From Lophius americanus (lineage: Eukaryota; Chordata; Actinopteri; Lophiiformes; Lophiidae): a stretch of 64,000 bases of DNA. The stretch's first letter is position 1; every line of letters starts with the position of its first letter. Below are positions 48,516 to 60,866 of this stretch, piece after piece. Location of the stretch: NCBI GenBank assembly GCA_037951165.1, contig JBBDHG010000043.1:6277001-6341000 (forward strand), given 5' to 3'. Position numbers and translations under genes: made by a program. The notes beneath the pieces were generated by a model that worked only from the letters and a program-made list of their open reading frames with translations, was not told the DNA's origin and searched no databases.

Positions 48516-48900
48516 TGCACAATTTTGATCTTGGTATATATAAAAGTGTGCGATAAAACGACAGCAACGGAATCAGAATCTTAAAAAAGTTTTTCTTAAG
48601 ATGTTTATTAGTATAAAGTAGAGAAACACTGTATTTTATAGCACGTTATTAAAATTGAACAGAAAAAAATCCACCGAAACATCACATGAAAAGAAACACC
48701 AGATACGCACTGACTAATAATGAGTTTGAAAAAAAATAATTATAATAATTTCAGGTCACTTACTGAGCTCATGTCAGCAGGCTGTTTGTTCTAGAGGAGA
48801 CACTTTATCATTTCTATAACAACCAGCACAATTCACAACATCCAGAGGAAATAAATCTGTTTCGAACTGTGGGCACTGAAGCAAAAAAATACAATCCTGT
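48516..48900. other. AT-rich spacer
   Basis: No feature recognised. Confidence 0.4.
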
Positions 48901-48903
48901 TTG

Positions 48904-48904
<1 letters not shown>

Positions 48905-48996
<92 letters not shown>
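48905..48996. repeat. (CA)n dinucleotide microsatellite, about 46 units
   Basis: Uninterrupted CA run. Frames across it (THTH.., VCVC..) are artefacts. Confidence 0.98.
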
Positions 48997-48998
<2 letters not shown>

Positions 48999-49477
48999 GA
49001 CACACACGGTGCTCATTTTCAGCTCTGCATCCAGGAAACACATCATTCCGAGCTGATATTAATATTCATGGCTCTACTTCCCCTCTGTCCATTGAGATTA
49101 ATTAGAACACTGAAAATGGCTGCAGATATTATGTAATGTGGACGTTACATGCCAACGGCATGATTGGATATCAAAACACGGTCAATTTTCAACCAAACTT
49201 TTTCCAAACTCATTGTAAAAAAAAAAAAGGTTATTACTAGTGTGGCATGTTAAAAATGGAACGTTATGATCAAACAGGCCAGAGAGATCTTGGAATGTTT
49301 TATCAGTGATTACAAATATATGATCATGAATAAATAATAGTGCACAAGAGTGGGACTGAGTACATCACGTGACTTCACTGAGGTCCGACCAGTCAGCACC
49401 AATATTTAATGCAGTCTGGCTAAAACCACTTCCTGCCTTTCACAGAAATGGGTTTAGCAATTTTTGTAATCTTGTTG

Positions 49478-50035
49478 ATAATCCAGCCAACCAACAGCCA
49501 AACCAACCAACCTGCAAACAGTCAAAATGCCAACAACAAAAAAAAACAACCAATCAACCAACAAACCAACTAGCTAACCAATCAAACAGGAACCAACAAA
49601 TCAATCAGCCAAGTACTCTACCAACCAGCAACCTGTTAAAATGCAACACAACAAACCAAACCCAGCCAACCAACCAAACAAACAAAAAGACAATGAACCA
49701 ACCAACCAGCCAAACAAATAGCTGACCAAAAAATGGACCCAAATGGCAATATACCAACAACAAGCCAACTAGTAACCAAACAAACAAACATCTAATTAAC
49801 CAACCAGCCAGCCAATCAACCAATCAAACAAAAAGCCAACGAACCAACCAACCAGCTAACCAACCAGCTAACCAAAAAAACAGCCGACCAGCCAACCAAC
49901 CTTCTTACTAGTCAAAATAGAAACCAACTAGCTAACCAAACAACCAGTAACCAGCCAAAGAACCACATAACTAAACAACTTACTAACCTATTAGACAGAA
50001 ACCCAACCAACCAACCAGCCAACTATCAGACCAGA
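49478..50035. repeat. Degenerate AACC-type simple repeat array
   Basis: Dominated by AACCAACC, CCAGCCAAC and AACAAACC words over about 560 bases. A related array lies at 52610-52895. Confidence 0.9.
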
Positions 50036-50039
50036 CGTA

Positions 50040-52605
50040 GCCTGGGTCAGACATGCTAAACACATGTTGTGTTGGACTGTTCAGCCCTTGCAGTCGTTTG
50101 TGCTCTAGTGAGGAATAATTCATATTTCATTTTCTTGTTTTTCTTTTTTTATCATCCCAACATAAAAAATGGCTTGGAGATTAAGTCACTCGTTTGTCAG
50201 TCAGAGTCAATTTCTTGTCTGGAGCAAACATGTCACACCTCACAAACAAGCTTCACCAAACTTTACACATTTATCAGCCACGATAAGATGTTGGGCCTTT
50301 TGCCGTTCTGAATTTTTATGTTCATTTTAGTTTTTGTGGTTTCCATGGAAACATATAGTTTTAGTGACTCTGAAGGGTGTTCATCTTAGCCTAGCACTCC
50401 TCTCGCATTTCCGTCAGACGTATCAAGCTGATTCATTTATATTCCGCTCAGAGTGTGGAAGCTAGCTGCTAACCATAGCAGCGATTCTCACTGGATGTTA
50501 CTTTCCGTTCATGACCGGCCGACTCTCGGCCAGCTCTGCACGTCTATGTTAAGAAGCGGCGTCTCTTCCTTTCTGATGAAGTGATATCCAATCCCGGCTT
50601 GTTTCTCTCACATTCTCACTCGCTCCACTTTTATACCTACGAAAGGACAGTATCCTTTAGAAGGCTGGGCTCTGTCTCCTGTCTGCCCTGAATTTCAATA
50701 ATTGTCGCCCTTGTCGAATGTCTACCTTTTAAGGCACACATACCAAAATCTATAATATATGTCTGACATATTTTTTTGCATATATATATATATATATATA
50801 TATGCAAATAAATGTCTCCTAGTTAATTTCCATTTTATTCCAGGTTAAATGCTGATCAGAAGTCTGTTCTAGGGTTGCAGCATTGTGTTAGCTGTCTCAA
50901 TTAGCATGATAGTTTTTTTTTTTTTTTCAATGAGGATACAAATATAACTTTTAATTTAATTTCCAAAATATTTTCAGTTTTTCTTATGTTTTAGTGTCTT
51001 TGTAGTTTAATTCTGTTTTTAGTTTCAGTTTCCCTTTATTTTCAAAAACTCTGTAGTTTTTGATTCTTCTCTCTAAAAAATCTCTTTTTATTCCGGCTCT
51101 TTTTGGTGCTAGTTTGTCTGTAGTTGCACTTTCTCTTCAGTTTATCTTTACTCTCAGTATTGCTGTTTCCTGTTCCTATGGTTTCCGTTTTTCTACCGTG
51201 TTGTACCTTAATTATGGTCCATCCTTATGCAGGAAGGACAGGACCCCTAACCTCCACTTCATTTGTCAATGCTACCACAATGACAAACAAATATCTGTTA
51301 TCTTACACAAGAGCTTTGACCAATAGCTTTACAGAGTACATAAATTTGACACTTGAGGGCCACTGTAGCTTCTTAGATACGGAGGAGGTAACTGAGGAGC
51401 AATACGGGTCGCATCTGGAGGTCCGCCATTGAACTTCAGTCTGGACAGCAGAGTTCAAAGAATCTGTTGGAACAAGAACATAAACAGGTTTCCACCGCAG
51501 TGACTCAAAACATGTCGGTGATCCGACAGCAGGTCCGCCTCCTGACATGATCTCGTTCGCGGCATCTTTCCCTGAAACAAAAACCCGCGCAGGGGGAGAC
51601 CAGCCGACTTTTTGTTTTGCAGCCATGAACCCAACAGCTGTTCCTCATGCAAACCTTTTAATATTTGCTGCTCTCATGCAGGCGGTCTCGGGGGGTCGTC
51701 GCTCTGCAGCAGGTGCCAGAAGCTTGTGAAAAAAAGAAATGAAAGGCAGTGACACACACACAGGACACACGGTCGAAAACACACAAATGTGCACAAACTG
51801 ACATTCCGTGATCCCTCCAGTGTTGTTCTGTTCCTCCATCTTAATTGGGGATTTGAGCCCGACTCTTGTCTTTCCGACTGTGACGGGCTAAAAATAAGTC
51901 TTCGACAAGTGTCAAAAAACTCAGCCAGGATCAGACCCGGCATTCTCTATCAGATGGGTTGGTTGGCACGGAGATTCATGCACAGACGGCCAGAACCAAA
52001 GGGAAACTAACAACGTCAGCCTGGCGCCCGAGTTGGGTCATGTTCTGCTCCCTGGAAAAGGAAGTTGTCCGTTGAAATCTTCACATCACCCAGAGGAGAT
52101 TTCTTTTTCACGAAGAAAAAGAAATCTCCAACGAAGCCACAGTGCAGACGAGAAGAAGAGAATCCTTGCCTCCTCTTTGCTTTTGGCCCTTTTTCTTTTT
52201 ACCACAAGGTGAAGCTACGTGTCACCGAGAGCCTGAGAGGGAAATATCTTGTGAACAGTTTGGAGAGCGGCATTATCGTAATTATTACATCAGAGCTGAG
52301 TTGTAGGCAGTAGGCAGTTTGCCATGAGAAAGACACCTGACAAGTACAGTAGATGAGACGATAGACATTAGACGTAAGATCCTTTATTGTTATTGTTTAG
52401 AATAGAATTAAACTAGCAGCGCTGTTGCAAGTCAGTGCATTGATAACAGAAGATGGGACATAAATAGAATCAAAAAAAGACGGAATACAACAACTAATAC
52501 AGGACAATTCTACATTTAAGTATGATCACATTTCAATCCAAGGCACCCTGGGTTGTGACCCAAAACACAACAGTGGTCAAACATCCTCTATCCTTTCAAA
52601 ACGCC
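50040..52605. other. Intergenic DNA with a TA palindrome and a perfect hairpin
   Basis: 50775-50808 is a perfect 34-base palindrome (TTTGCA, eleven TA, TGCAAA). 52095-52129 is a perfect 15-bp hairpin (listed separately). 51430-52010 is moderately GC-rich without recognised repeats. No supported gene. Confidence 0.45.
52095..52129. repeat. Perfect 15-bp inverted repeat (hairpin)
   Basis: GGAGATTTCTTTTTC (52095-52109), loop ACGAA, GAAAAAGAAATCTCC (52115-52129). Confidence 0.95.
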
Positions 52606-52609
52606 ATCC

Positions 52610-52895
52610 AATAACCAGCTAGGAAGCCATTGAACCGACCACTCAGCCAAACCATTCAACCAACAAACCAATCAACTAGCCAGCCAGCCAGCCAGGTAGC
52701 CAGCAAACCAACCAACCAACCAACCAACCAACCAACTTACTAGCTAACCAACAAAACAAACCAACTGCAAACTAACCAAACAGCTCGTCAAAAAACCTAC
52801 AAACCATTAAACCAACCTAACAAAAAGACAATGAACAAATCAACTAGCTAACAAAACAATCAACCAACAAGCCAACTAACTAGCAATCAACCAGC
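52610..52895. repeat. Second AACC-type degenerate array
   Basis: AACCAACCAACCAACC runs with CCAGCCAGCC and CAACTAGC interruptions, on the same strand as 49478-50035. Confidence 0.88.
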
Positions 52896-52899
52896 ACAA

Positions 52900-55800
52900 A
52901 CACTATCTAACAGGTTAATGCATTGGTCAGAAATGCTAAAAAGGCTTTAGCATGGGTCTGAGCCCACAACAGTGGGAGCCAAAACACAGCAACCGAATCT
53001 AGCACAGAATTTACTAGGATGTTATTATCTTATCTTATTACTGCTGCCCTCATCACAGATGGGGCAGGGTGGATCGCCAGGGCAACGAAGAGCCATGTGG
53101 CTTTTCATTTAACATTTGAGTCTTGAATATATTCACATTTTATTATAACGAAGGACTTCTTGAGCATGGGCAAAAGTTCTTTATTCAAGTTTTAAGTAAT
53201 AAATAGAAGCTATGAAACTTATATTTGCCCGTTTTTGATTGTGAAATCTTGAGTTTTCACTCCTAATTTGATAAAAAATAAACCACTTTGAACCACGGCA
53301 AGATGATATCATCGATAAAAATCGTTTGCTTGCTTTGTTTTGTAACTTCACTTGTACTTTGATGAGTTAATCCTCTCCTAAGCAGGGACTCACTGGGCTG
53401 GTGAATGACTAAACCTGCAGCTGTGTTCACTGGATGAAGAAAGTACTAATTTTAACGCAGGGGTGGCGACCCTCCACAGGTTGATGTAAGGCGATAAGGG
53501 TCTGAGCTGAGACACGCGATGAGTTTAGTGTGGTGACAGAAGAGAGAGAAAGGGGACCCGCACTCAAAGAAGATGGCCGAGCTCTGCCTGAGGCAGGCTT
53601 TATCTTATTGGTTCTGATATTGTTTGGACGCTGGCATCATGACGGCGGATGAGGTAAGAGTTGGCTCCTGCTCTGCTGTAGGAGCGAGTTATGCAAAAAG
53701 GCTTTTTTTTTTAATCTTCGTGTTGCTCATTTTGGGCTGTTATCTAGACAGAGGCAAATCCAGCAGACAGATGGACATCCTTCCCTCAGCAATGTTATTA
53801 ATAAACTGAATGAAACCGCTCTATGGACTTTCTATAAACGGAATCACAACAGTTGATCTCCGTTCAGGCCGTGCAAATCAACGGCTATCATACAATGATA
53901 TGAATGAGCGTTAGAATCCTAGATTCATTTTCTGTAAAAGCTTATGCTGTTTAGGTTTGCAGGATGTTTGGAGTCCATCCCCGTCGACTAGAGGCGGGTT
54001 ACATCCTGGACAGTGTTTCATCACCAACAACCATTCACGTTCACGTTCACTCCTATAGACTATTCAGTAAGATTTACCAGTTCACTTAAAATACATGATT
54101 TTTTTTTCAAAGCGGGACAAGGGTGGAGTAATTTGAGAAAAAAGCCTTTGAAAACACTAAGAGATGATGGAAAGGTGGCACAGAAAGGCCTCAGACTCCC
54201 AGATTCCCAGGCAAAGTTTAACCTTCTTGCAATAAGAGTGTAAACAGTTACTTGAATTTTCCCCAAGACGACCACAATCGGGGTTTATTTTTTGGTGGAT
54301 TATGGTATAATTTACCGTTTTTTTTTTTTTTACTACTGCCAATCTCATTTGGTCCGTATTTAAAGGTACGAAAATGCCAACATCTGGATCAAACAGCTGT
54401 TATTTCGATCTGAGAAAATTGGTGGTCTTGGTAGGGATCCAACGGAACAATGGTTTGGTTTGTTTACAGTGTGAAAGTATTTTTTTTTCGATATAATACA
54501 AAAGTAATAAATTAATTTAAATGTTAATAAAAGTGAGCTTGAAATAATAAAAAAAAACACAACACCTTGCTAATACGATGCAATGAAGAGAATTATAGTA
54601 AAGCAACACAAATGTCCGTAAGTGTTACTTCCTGATAATGCTGTACATCAGGCCCAAAATCTGGCTGTTGGGTTGACGTCAAAGTAAAACACATCTACCA
54701 CCTTGGCCTCTGTGTTGAAAGTCAGCTCAACATTGAACGAGGAGCTACACCGGCCAGGTAGACATAGTCATCTTAAATTAAACCGATAGTGCTTTCACAC
54801 CTGAGAGTCAGATCCAAGGTTTGGCTTTTTTAATTCTATACGTTTGAGTATAGGGTTAGAGTTTTGGTTCAAGCGCAACTAAGGAATCCCCTTTCAGGTC
54901 CTACTGATGATATTACATATCATTGAATATCAGAGTTTGCAATCTGGGTTTACTCTCCCAATCCAGGTTGGATTCAGAGGCTTAAATGTCCTAAATTTCA
55001 GGACACATCAGTTGCATACCTCAGGATTGGCGGGTATTACAAAAAACCCTCCCCTGAGGCGACCCTTCATGTAGTTCATGTCCCAGAGTGTATCCTGTAG
55101 CTAATTGGGTTTAATCTTCATTGTTCACTGTTTTTTCGTGCCATAGTTGTATTAAAATGCTATCACTCTGTTATTACATTTATATTAATGTCACTGAAAC
55201 AGGCTGTTAACTGGCTAAATAAAAAAATCTTGATTAGCATTTTATCTTTATCCTAAGAAATTGTTTTGTGCGTGCTACGGTTGTATTAAACTGTTATTAC
55301 TGTGTTATTACATTGGTATTATTGTCACTGAAGTTTGCTGTTAATCAGTCTTAATAAACATCCAGGTTAGCATTAGTTGAATGAATGAAATTTTCTTACT
55401 CACCACTCAGTTAGGTTACTCCAGTCCAACAGGGGGAGTTTGGCCAGCTATTGTGAGGTACGCTTTCGCACTATAAAAAATATCAAAACCGCTGTTCTGT
55501 TTGATCCAGGTCGAGTTCCCCCATTTTGGTAAGATAACAATTTTGGTGTTTGATCCAGAACTTGGTCCGGGAGGTTTCTCACCTTTAATTTTTGTCCGAA
55601 TCACCTCAAATAGTGAGAACCAAGAGAGTTCAACCTTAAAGTACCCCTTAACGATCGAGACCTCACTCATCATCTCCTCCTTCATACTATTTTATTTACA
55701 TTAAAAACATTTTTAGAACTATAACTTGATGGTCAGCAGTTCATCGTCATTGGTGTTGGGCGTTTTCAGTCGACTGCAGCAGCAGCTGTTTGAGTGACCG

Positions 55801-56480
55801 CTGTCCCGGTCACAAATAGAACCTGCCAATGGCTGTGCATAATAGAAAAAATTTAGTGTAATTAACGCCGTAACCTGACACTCATGTGACTATATTCAAC
55901 GCGGGGCGACAAATACAAGTGGAAAGTACAAATGCATTCACTTTCTAATTTGACAGACACGGTCAGTCCTGTCGGTGACTCCGGGGTCGCAAACTTTGCC
56001 TGGACTTTAGATGATGTGTGCAGAGAAGCGGAGGAGGAGCCATTCCGATCTCTGATTGGCTCGATGTTCACAGCAACGGCCTGCCCACCCGCGTGAGATA
56101 TCACACACCTGCCGGTCTATGTCTCTCATAGGGTCGCTGGGGAGGAGAGGGGGGGGGTCAAGACATTTAAATTGCGAGTCCCTCCCATGTAGAACAAACC
56201 AGGAGACTGACGGGATCGTGATGGCAAGAAGAAGATATTTTCTTGCCAGTAATCAACTTGTTCACATCTGAACGCTCGCATCCATGGAAGGAGGAGGAGG
56301 TGAAGGAGCAGGAAGACCATCGTGGGAGGCCAATCGCATCACATCATTTCTTTAAATCCGGAATAACTTTGCTAAGAATCTGTAGAAATGAAAGTTAGAC
56401 TTTAAGAAGAATCCTTCCCCCTCATCCCTGGTAACTGGCTGAAGTCCAGCAGCTAATAAACCGCCAGTATCAGTGTCTGG
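52900..56480. other. Intergenic DNA, no gene recognised
   Basis: 54000-54060 carries the ACAACCATTCACGTTCACGT piece of the common fish repeat seen at 60355. Two related A/T-rich copies of a TGTTATTACATTNNTATTANTGTCACTGAA sequence (about 55140-55215 and 55265-55345) form a local duplication. 56000-56330 is more GC-rich. No exon with a recognisable product. Confidence 0.4.
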
Positions 56481-56499
56481 CATCCTTGCACTCTAAAAC

Positions 56500-56719
56500 A
56501 TCGCTCTAAACGGAGTCCTTGGGAGTCCCGGAGAGTCCTGGAGCGCGAGTGTTGTGCTGGGAGTCGGTGCTAAGAGCAGTTTGCATTAAGAGCAGAAATG
56601 AGACAGAGAGGACTGCCGACAACTCTGGGACTCAGAGGAGAGGCTGCGGCGAGGGCGAGCCCACACTCTGGGAACTGTCTGATGGTGGGGAGAGAGGAGC
56701 TTCTGCTGTCTGTGGACTG
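56500..56719 (+). promoter_or_regulatory. Candidate lingo4 5' noncoding exon
   Basis: A purine-rich, exon-like, non-repetitive block ending GTGGACTG before GTAACT (56720). It sits 4 kb upstream of the spliced noncoding exon at 60670 and on the same strand, so it is a natural candidate first exon. The donor is weaker than that at 36002. A 76-codon open frame crosses it without recognisable product. Confidence 0.35.
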
Positions 56720-56729
56720 GTAACTGGAT

Positions 56730-59700
56730 TTTCTTTGCTCTATTTATAATGCATAAAACATAACTGCTTGTTATCTTTGTCCTATTTGTGCGCAGTTGTT
56801 GCTGTGTTTCTGACTTTGCTGCTCTGCATCGAGACCTAGAGTTGATTTCTGAGGTTATTTGTTGAACATAGTGGTCTCAGTAGTGCTCTGGAGGTGGAGA
56901 TATATATATATATAATTTATATCAAATTTTTTTCATTACTACGGTCTATTTGACCGACACGGCAAGACACGGTTCGAATGATATAATTATGTCATATAAT
57001 TACATAGGTTACTTCATGAAATCTCTCATCAGTGGGCCTTGTGTTGGACTATTGGTGTGTTTACCTGGTATCATCGCTGACATCTTTGTGAAAGAGATTG
57101 TTCATATGTCTGTTTTGATGTGGTTTGTCATCCATCATTATATAACCCAAAAGTCAGGGATATTATGGACTTGTGATCGCTGCATACACCAACGCATTCA
57201 CCACCGCATCCTTTGTGTTGACTTGATACCACAAAAAATGTTTCGTGGATCATTTTAGAATTTATACCCACATAGATCTTGTTGATCTTATCGATTGTAT
57301 ATTTCTGACACCATCAGGGGCATCGTTTTTCAACTGCTGTTATTAGTTGGTCCAATTTTGTAGCATTTTTTTTTTCTCTAGTAGTTCATATTTTATTCAT
57401 TAGGGGGAACTTTTCTACGAAACATTGTGCGAACAAAACATCACCTACAGTGATGGGTGTGAGAATGAATTGCAACGCTGCATGGAATAAGTCCAACATT
57501 TGCAACATTTATAATTTTTGACTGAAAGTTAACATCTGTTACACTCAAAACGTTGGAAATGAATTCCACGATGGAAAGGTCCTACGCCGGGATCCTCCCA
57601 CCACTGGTCCCGCCCCTTATTTACTTTTATTCCCCTGAAGGACTTGGCCTATCCTACCGCTTTACCGGGTTTCATGAGTCGGGTCTTCATGTTTACTTTC
57701 TTTGATGTCATGGTTTCTAGCTCCCTTGCTTTTTCTTTTACTAAATAATAAGTATGATCCTCTATTTTGGCTCTCAAAAGTTTGCAAACTTTTCAAAAAA
57801 CAAAACAGTAATCCAACAACTACTTATTCATCATCATTCTCTTTTTTGTTGTTCTTTAAAGGCGAATCATGTCTTCATTGTCTTTTTGCCACTTTTTGCC
57901 TCAATTTGTATTTTCAGGCTGCTTCAATCATGGCGACATTGGAATAAGACCAATCCCTCCTATGGAGATATTAAGAGCTCATTCTAAATATTCCAATTTC
58001 CACATGTGTAAAACAAACACATAGTCAACAATATTCATATAGATACCCTAAATTTTCCAAATTGTACCTTAAAGAGGTGAAAATAAACAAATCCTTTAAC
58101 AGGACAAAGCAGGACATCCCAAAGTGTGTTGACCTCCCTTCAAGGACAAACACGCTGTAGTTCTTGAATTTGAATTAAAAGGTAGACGAGACAGACGTTA
58201 GGTAAGACAGACTTACCTTCAATCTTTATCCTGATCCGCTGACGTGATCTCACTCATGTTGTATTTGATTATATTTTATATAAACCCATTCAGGGATCCA
58301 TATCCCCGTCTCCCTGATGGTTGCTCAGTCTAAATTCTGCTTCATGGCCCTGGACGCAGAGCTCTCGTCCCACTGAGAGACATCATATAAAAGACGGAAT
58401 GTTTCTAATACTTTCTTCAAAACAAGAACTAACGTGTAAAATATCCTTCATGGTAGTTTCTAGCTAAAAGTAACGCCTTTTAAATGATGTCTCCTGTATT
58501 AATACCATTGACTCCACAGGGAAGATAAGCAGGACTTATACGGTAACAACTGCTGTAAACGTACAGGAAATCTATACAGTAATCTTTTTTTTATATATAT
58601 ATATATAAATACAGTATAATACTATAAATATGGATTTCTTTGAAGACCAAAATATTATCAGCATGCAGCTGTGTAATTTAACATTATGGTACAAAACATT
58701 TTTTTTTTCTTTTTCTGTTAGTCTATCACATTCCATCCATTTTCATCTTTCATTTAGCACAATATAACAAACTAACAAATATACAAATAGGCCTAAAATA
58801 TTGTAGATAAGAATGAAAAAGGATTTCAATTTTAAAGAAAAATTCTTATGGATTGGATTTTGTTAGCGACCAAATTTATCTGATTGATTGCCTTTAATAA
58901 GTGTTATGTTTTACGGCCGTCTGTCATAGTTATAGGGAAGGGTCTTTTTATGGATTTGACAGAAAATATAGAATTAAATAAAAGCTGATTTCTACAAATT
59001 TTCAGCGATTTCATTACCACTGAAATATAAAAAAGGTGTAATTATGAGTTTCTGGCAGTGTTTCACTGTAAAGAACAAATTATACAGTACTTAAATATAT
59101 TTTACAGTAATCAACCTTTGATGTAGATAACAACAGAATAATGCCGGCAACTGACTGACTAGTATGTTGGGATTTAACAGGGAATTTCTAAAGTAAGTCA
59201 CAATTCAACCTATAATGTATACAGTACAGTAGTGTGATATTTATTTACAGTAATATACTGTTATTTTACATTACATTAGGTTTAAAATAACAGTATAATG
59301 CTGTAGCTGCCTGTAGTGTGCTGACATTTTACAGTAACATTTCCTCCAGTGTATGAAACCTTTTTCAAAGAAGGTAAGATTCCTGGCATGAATATCTCGT
59401 GTTGGTGAGAGTCTAATGGCTTCCATTGTTAGAATCTTATCTAGTGAGCTTAGAGGTCAAGAAAACCAAAAACGGTACCCCTCACTTCGAGGACTCACGC
59501 TTCTACACGAGACCAGATGGTGTGGAATGAATCATTTAAAATCAGGGTAGGATTACTAGCGCAGAAAGGTCTACTTGTTCCAGTTGGTTTGTGTTTGCTT
59601 TGGTTATTAATAAAAATACAAACATGCCTCAGGCCTGAGTGTGCAGGAACTCATGTGAAGGTGGAGGAGGAGGTTTTTTGAGAGCTTTTAGGATGTTAGG

Positions 59701-60350
59701 AACTTCACTGAGGCAGAGGTTTAGGACACATTTGCAGACAAACAATGGCAGAGGAAGAGCAGGTTCATTTGATGATTTAATAATTAATAAATATTAATAG
59801 ATTGTAGATTCATTTTCTATCTTAAACACTATAGGTGCTGGTGGGGAACTACTTCAGTTAGACACTAGCCATAGTGCCCATAAATATTTGGTCAAATTTG
59901 CACAGATAAGGTAAAAAAAAACAAGAAAATATTAAACTTGTTTTTTATGGCTGCAAAGAGAATAATTCTGTTAAACTGGAAGAGTCGTAAACCAAAATGT
60001 TTTCTGATAGAATCATGGTTCGAGGACTCCTCAGTATAGCCCTATTTGTAAAGGGATTTATGTTCTACCACTCGACAAATAAATGACTAAATAGGGCAAC
60101 TCTGTCTTCCCTTATACATGAGGACCACAGGATACTGGACACTAAATGTGTAAATTAACAATTAAAGGGCTATACTGCGTTCCCCGCAATGTCTTTGGTA
60201 TTTGTTTTTTTTATCATTTGCTTATTGTTTATTTCCTTTGAATTGTACATTTAATTTATGGGAAAATAAAAATGTACAAAGTTAAACACTAGCATGAAAC
60301 AGTTTGCCCATGCACTGGGCACAGCATACAGCCCATAGTGAATTCAATCA
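56730..60350. other. Probable lingo4 intron / 5' flank with repeats
   Basis: 57275-57430 is a minus-oriented dispersed repeat fragment (CATTAGGGGGAAC..). 57905-57995 resembles the middle of the TTAAAGGTGCAG MITE (GGCGACATTGG.., GATATTAAGAGCTCATTCTA). 58555-59350 contains many TTTACAGTA tracts, probably a decayed palindromic MITE. No coding exon. Confidence 0.4.
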
Positions 60351-60354
60351 TTTT

Positions 60355-60630
60355 CTGTAGCTGGAGCTTATCCCAGTTGACATGGGGTAAGTTGTGGGGT
60401 ACGCCCTGGAAGAAGTCTCCAGATCATCACAGGGCAAACACATAGAGACAAACAACCGTTCAAGTTTATTTTCACTCCTGCTCACACCTGTAGGAACATG
60501 CCGGAGAGAACCCAGGTGGACACGGGAAGAACAAGCAACTCCACCTAAAAAGGCCTCAAGACAAAGGGCAGATTTGAATCCGGAACCAGAACCCCCTCAA
60601 ACCTCTATGTCAATGTGCTGCCCATAATTG
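60355..60630 (+). repeat. Common teleost interspersed repeat copy
   Basis: TGTAGCTGGAGCTTATCCCA, then GGGGTACGCCCTGGAAGAAG, ACACATAGAGACAAACAACC, GGAGAGAACCCAGGTGGACA and CAATGTGCTGCCCATAAT. This is a characteristic order for a very abundant fish repeat; fragments of it occur at 27183, 47080 and 54000. The copy ends 40 bases before the lingo4 noncoding exon. Confidence 0.7.
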
Positions 60631-60669
60631 TGTCTCAAAATATTGTTTTTCTGTCTGTCTTTTGTTCAG

Positions 60670-60769
60670 GTTTCTCTAAGGGACCAAATCACTTCAGAGG
60701 ACTTAACTCCAATCAGATTTAATCTTTACTGCCGCTGGTTATGAAAATCTGCACTTGGAGACTGAAACG
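60670..60769 (+). other. lingo4 5' noncoding exon
   Basis: It follows a strong acceptor (TCTGTCTGTCTTTTGTTCAG, ending 60669) and ends AAACG before a consensus GTAAGT (60770). An 85-base intron then leads to the acceptor TCCTTTCTCAG before the coding exon. The strong acceptor implies at least one exon further upstream. In the frame of the main protein it has a TAA at 60704-60706 and no ATG after it, which fixes the LINGO start at 60867. An out-of-frame ATG at 60741 opens an overlapping uORF. Confidence 0.6.
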
Positions 60770-60866
60770 GTAAGTTTAAAGCACATGAGGTTTACGCAAG
60801 ATTATCTTACTTTGAAATCAAAATTCTCTTAAATAAGTCTGTGTCCTTTCTCAGGTTGGGGGCAAG

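Noticed and set aside
48774..49105. Open frames reading THTH or VCVC
   Set aside because: They come from the (CA)n microsatellite.
49369..49725. 118-codon frame rich in NQPTNQ
   Set aside because: Produced by the AACC simple repeat array.
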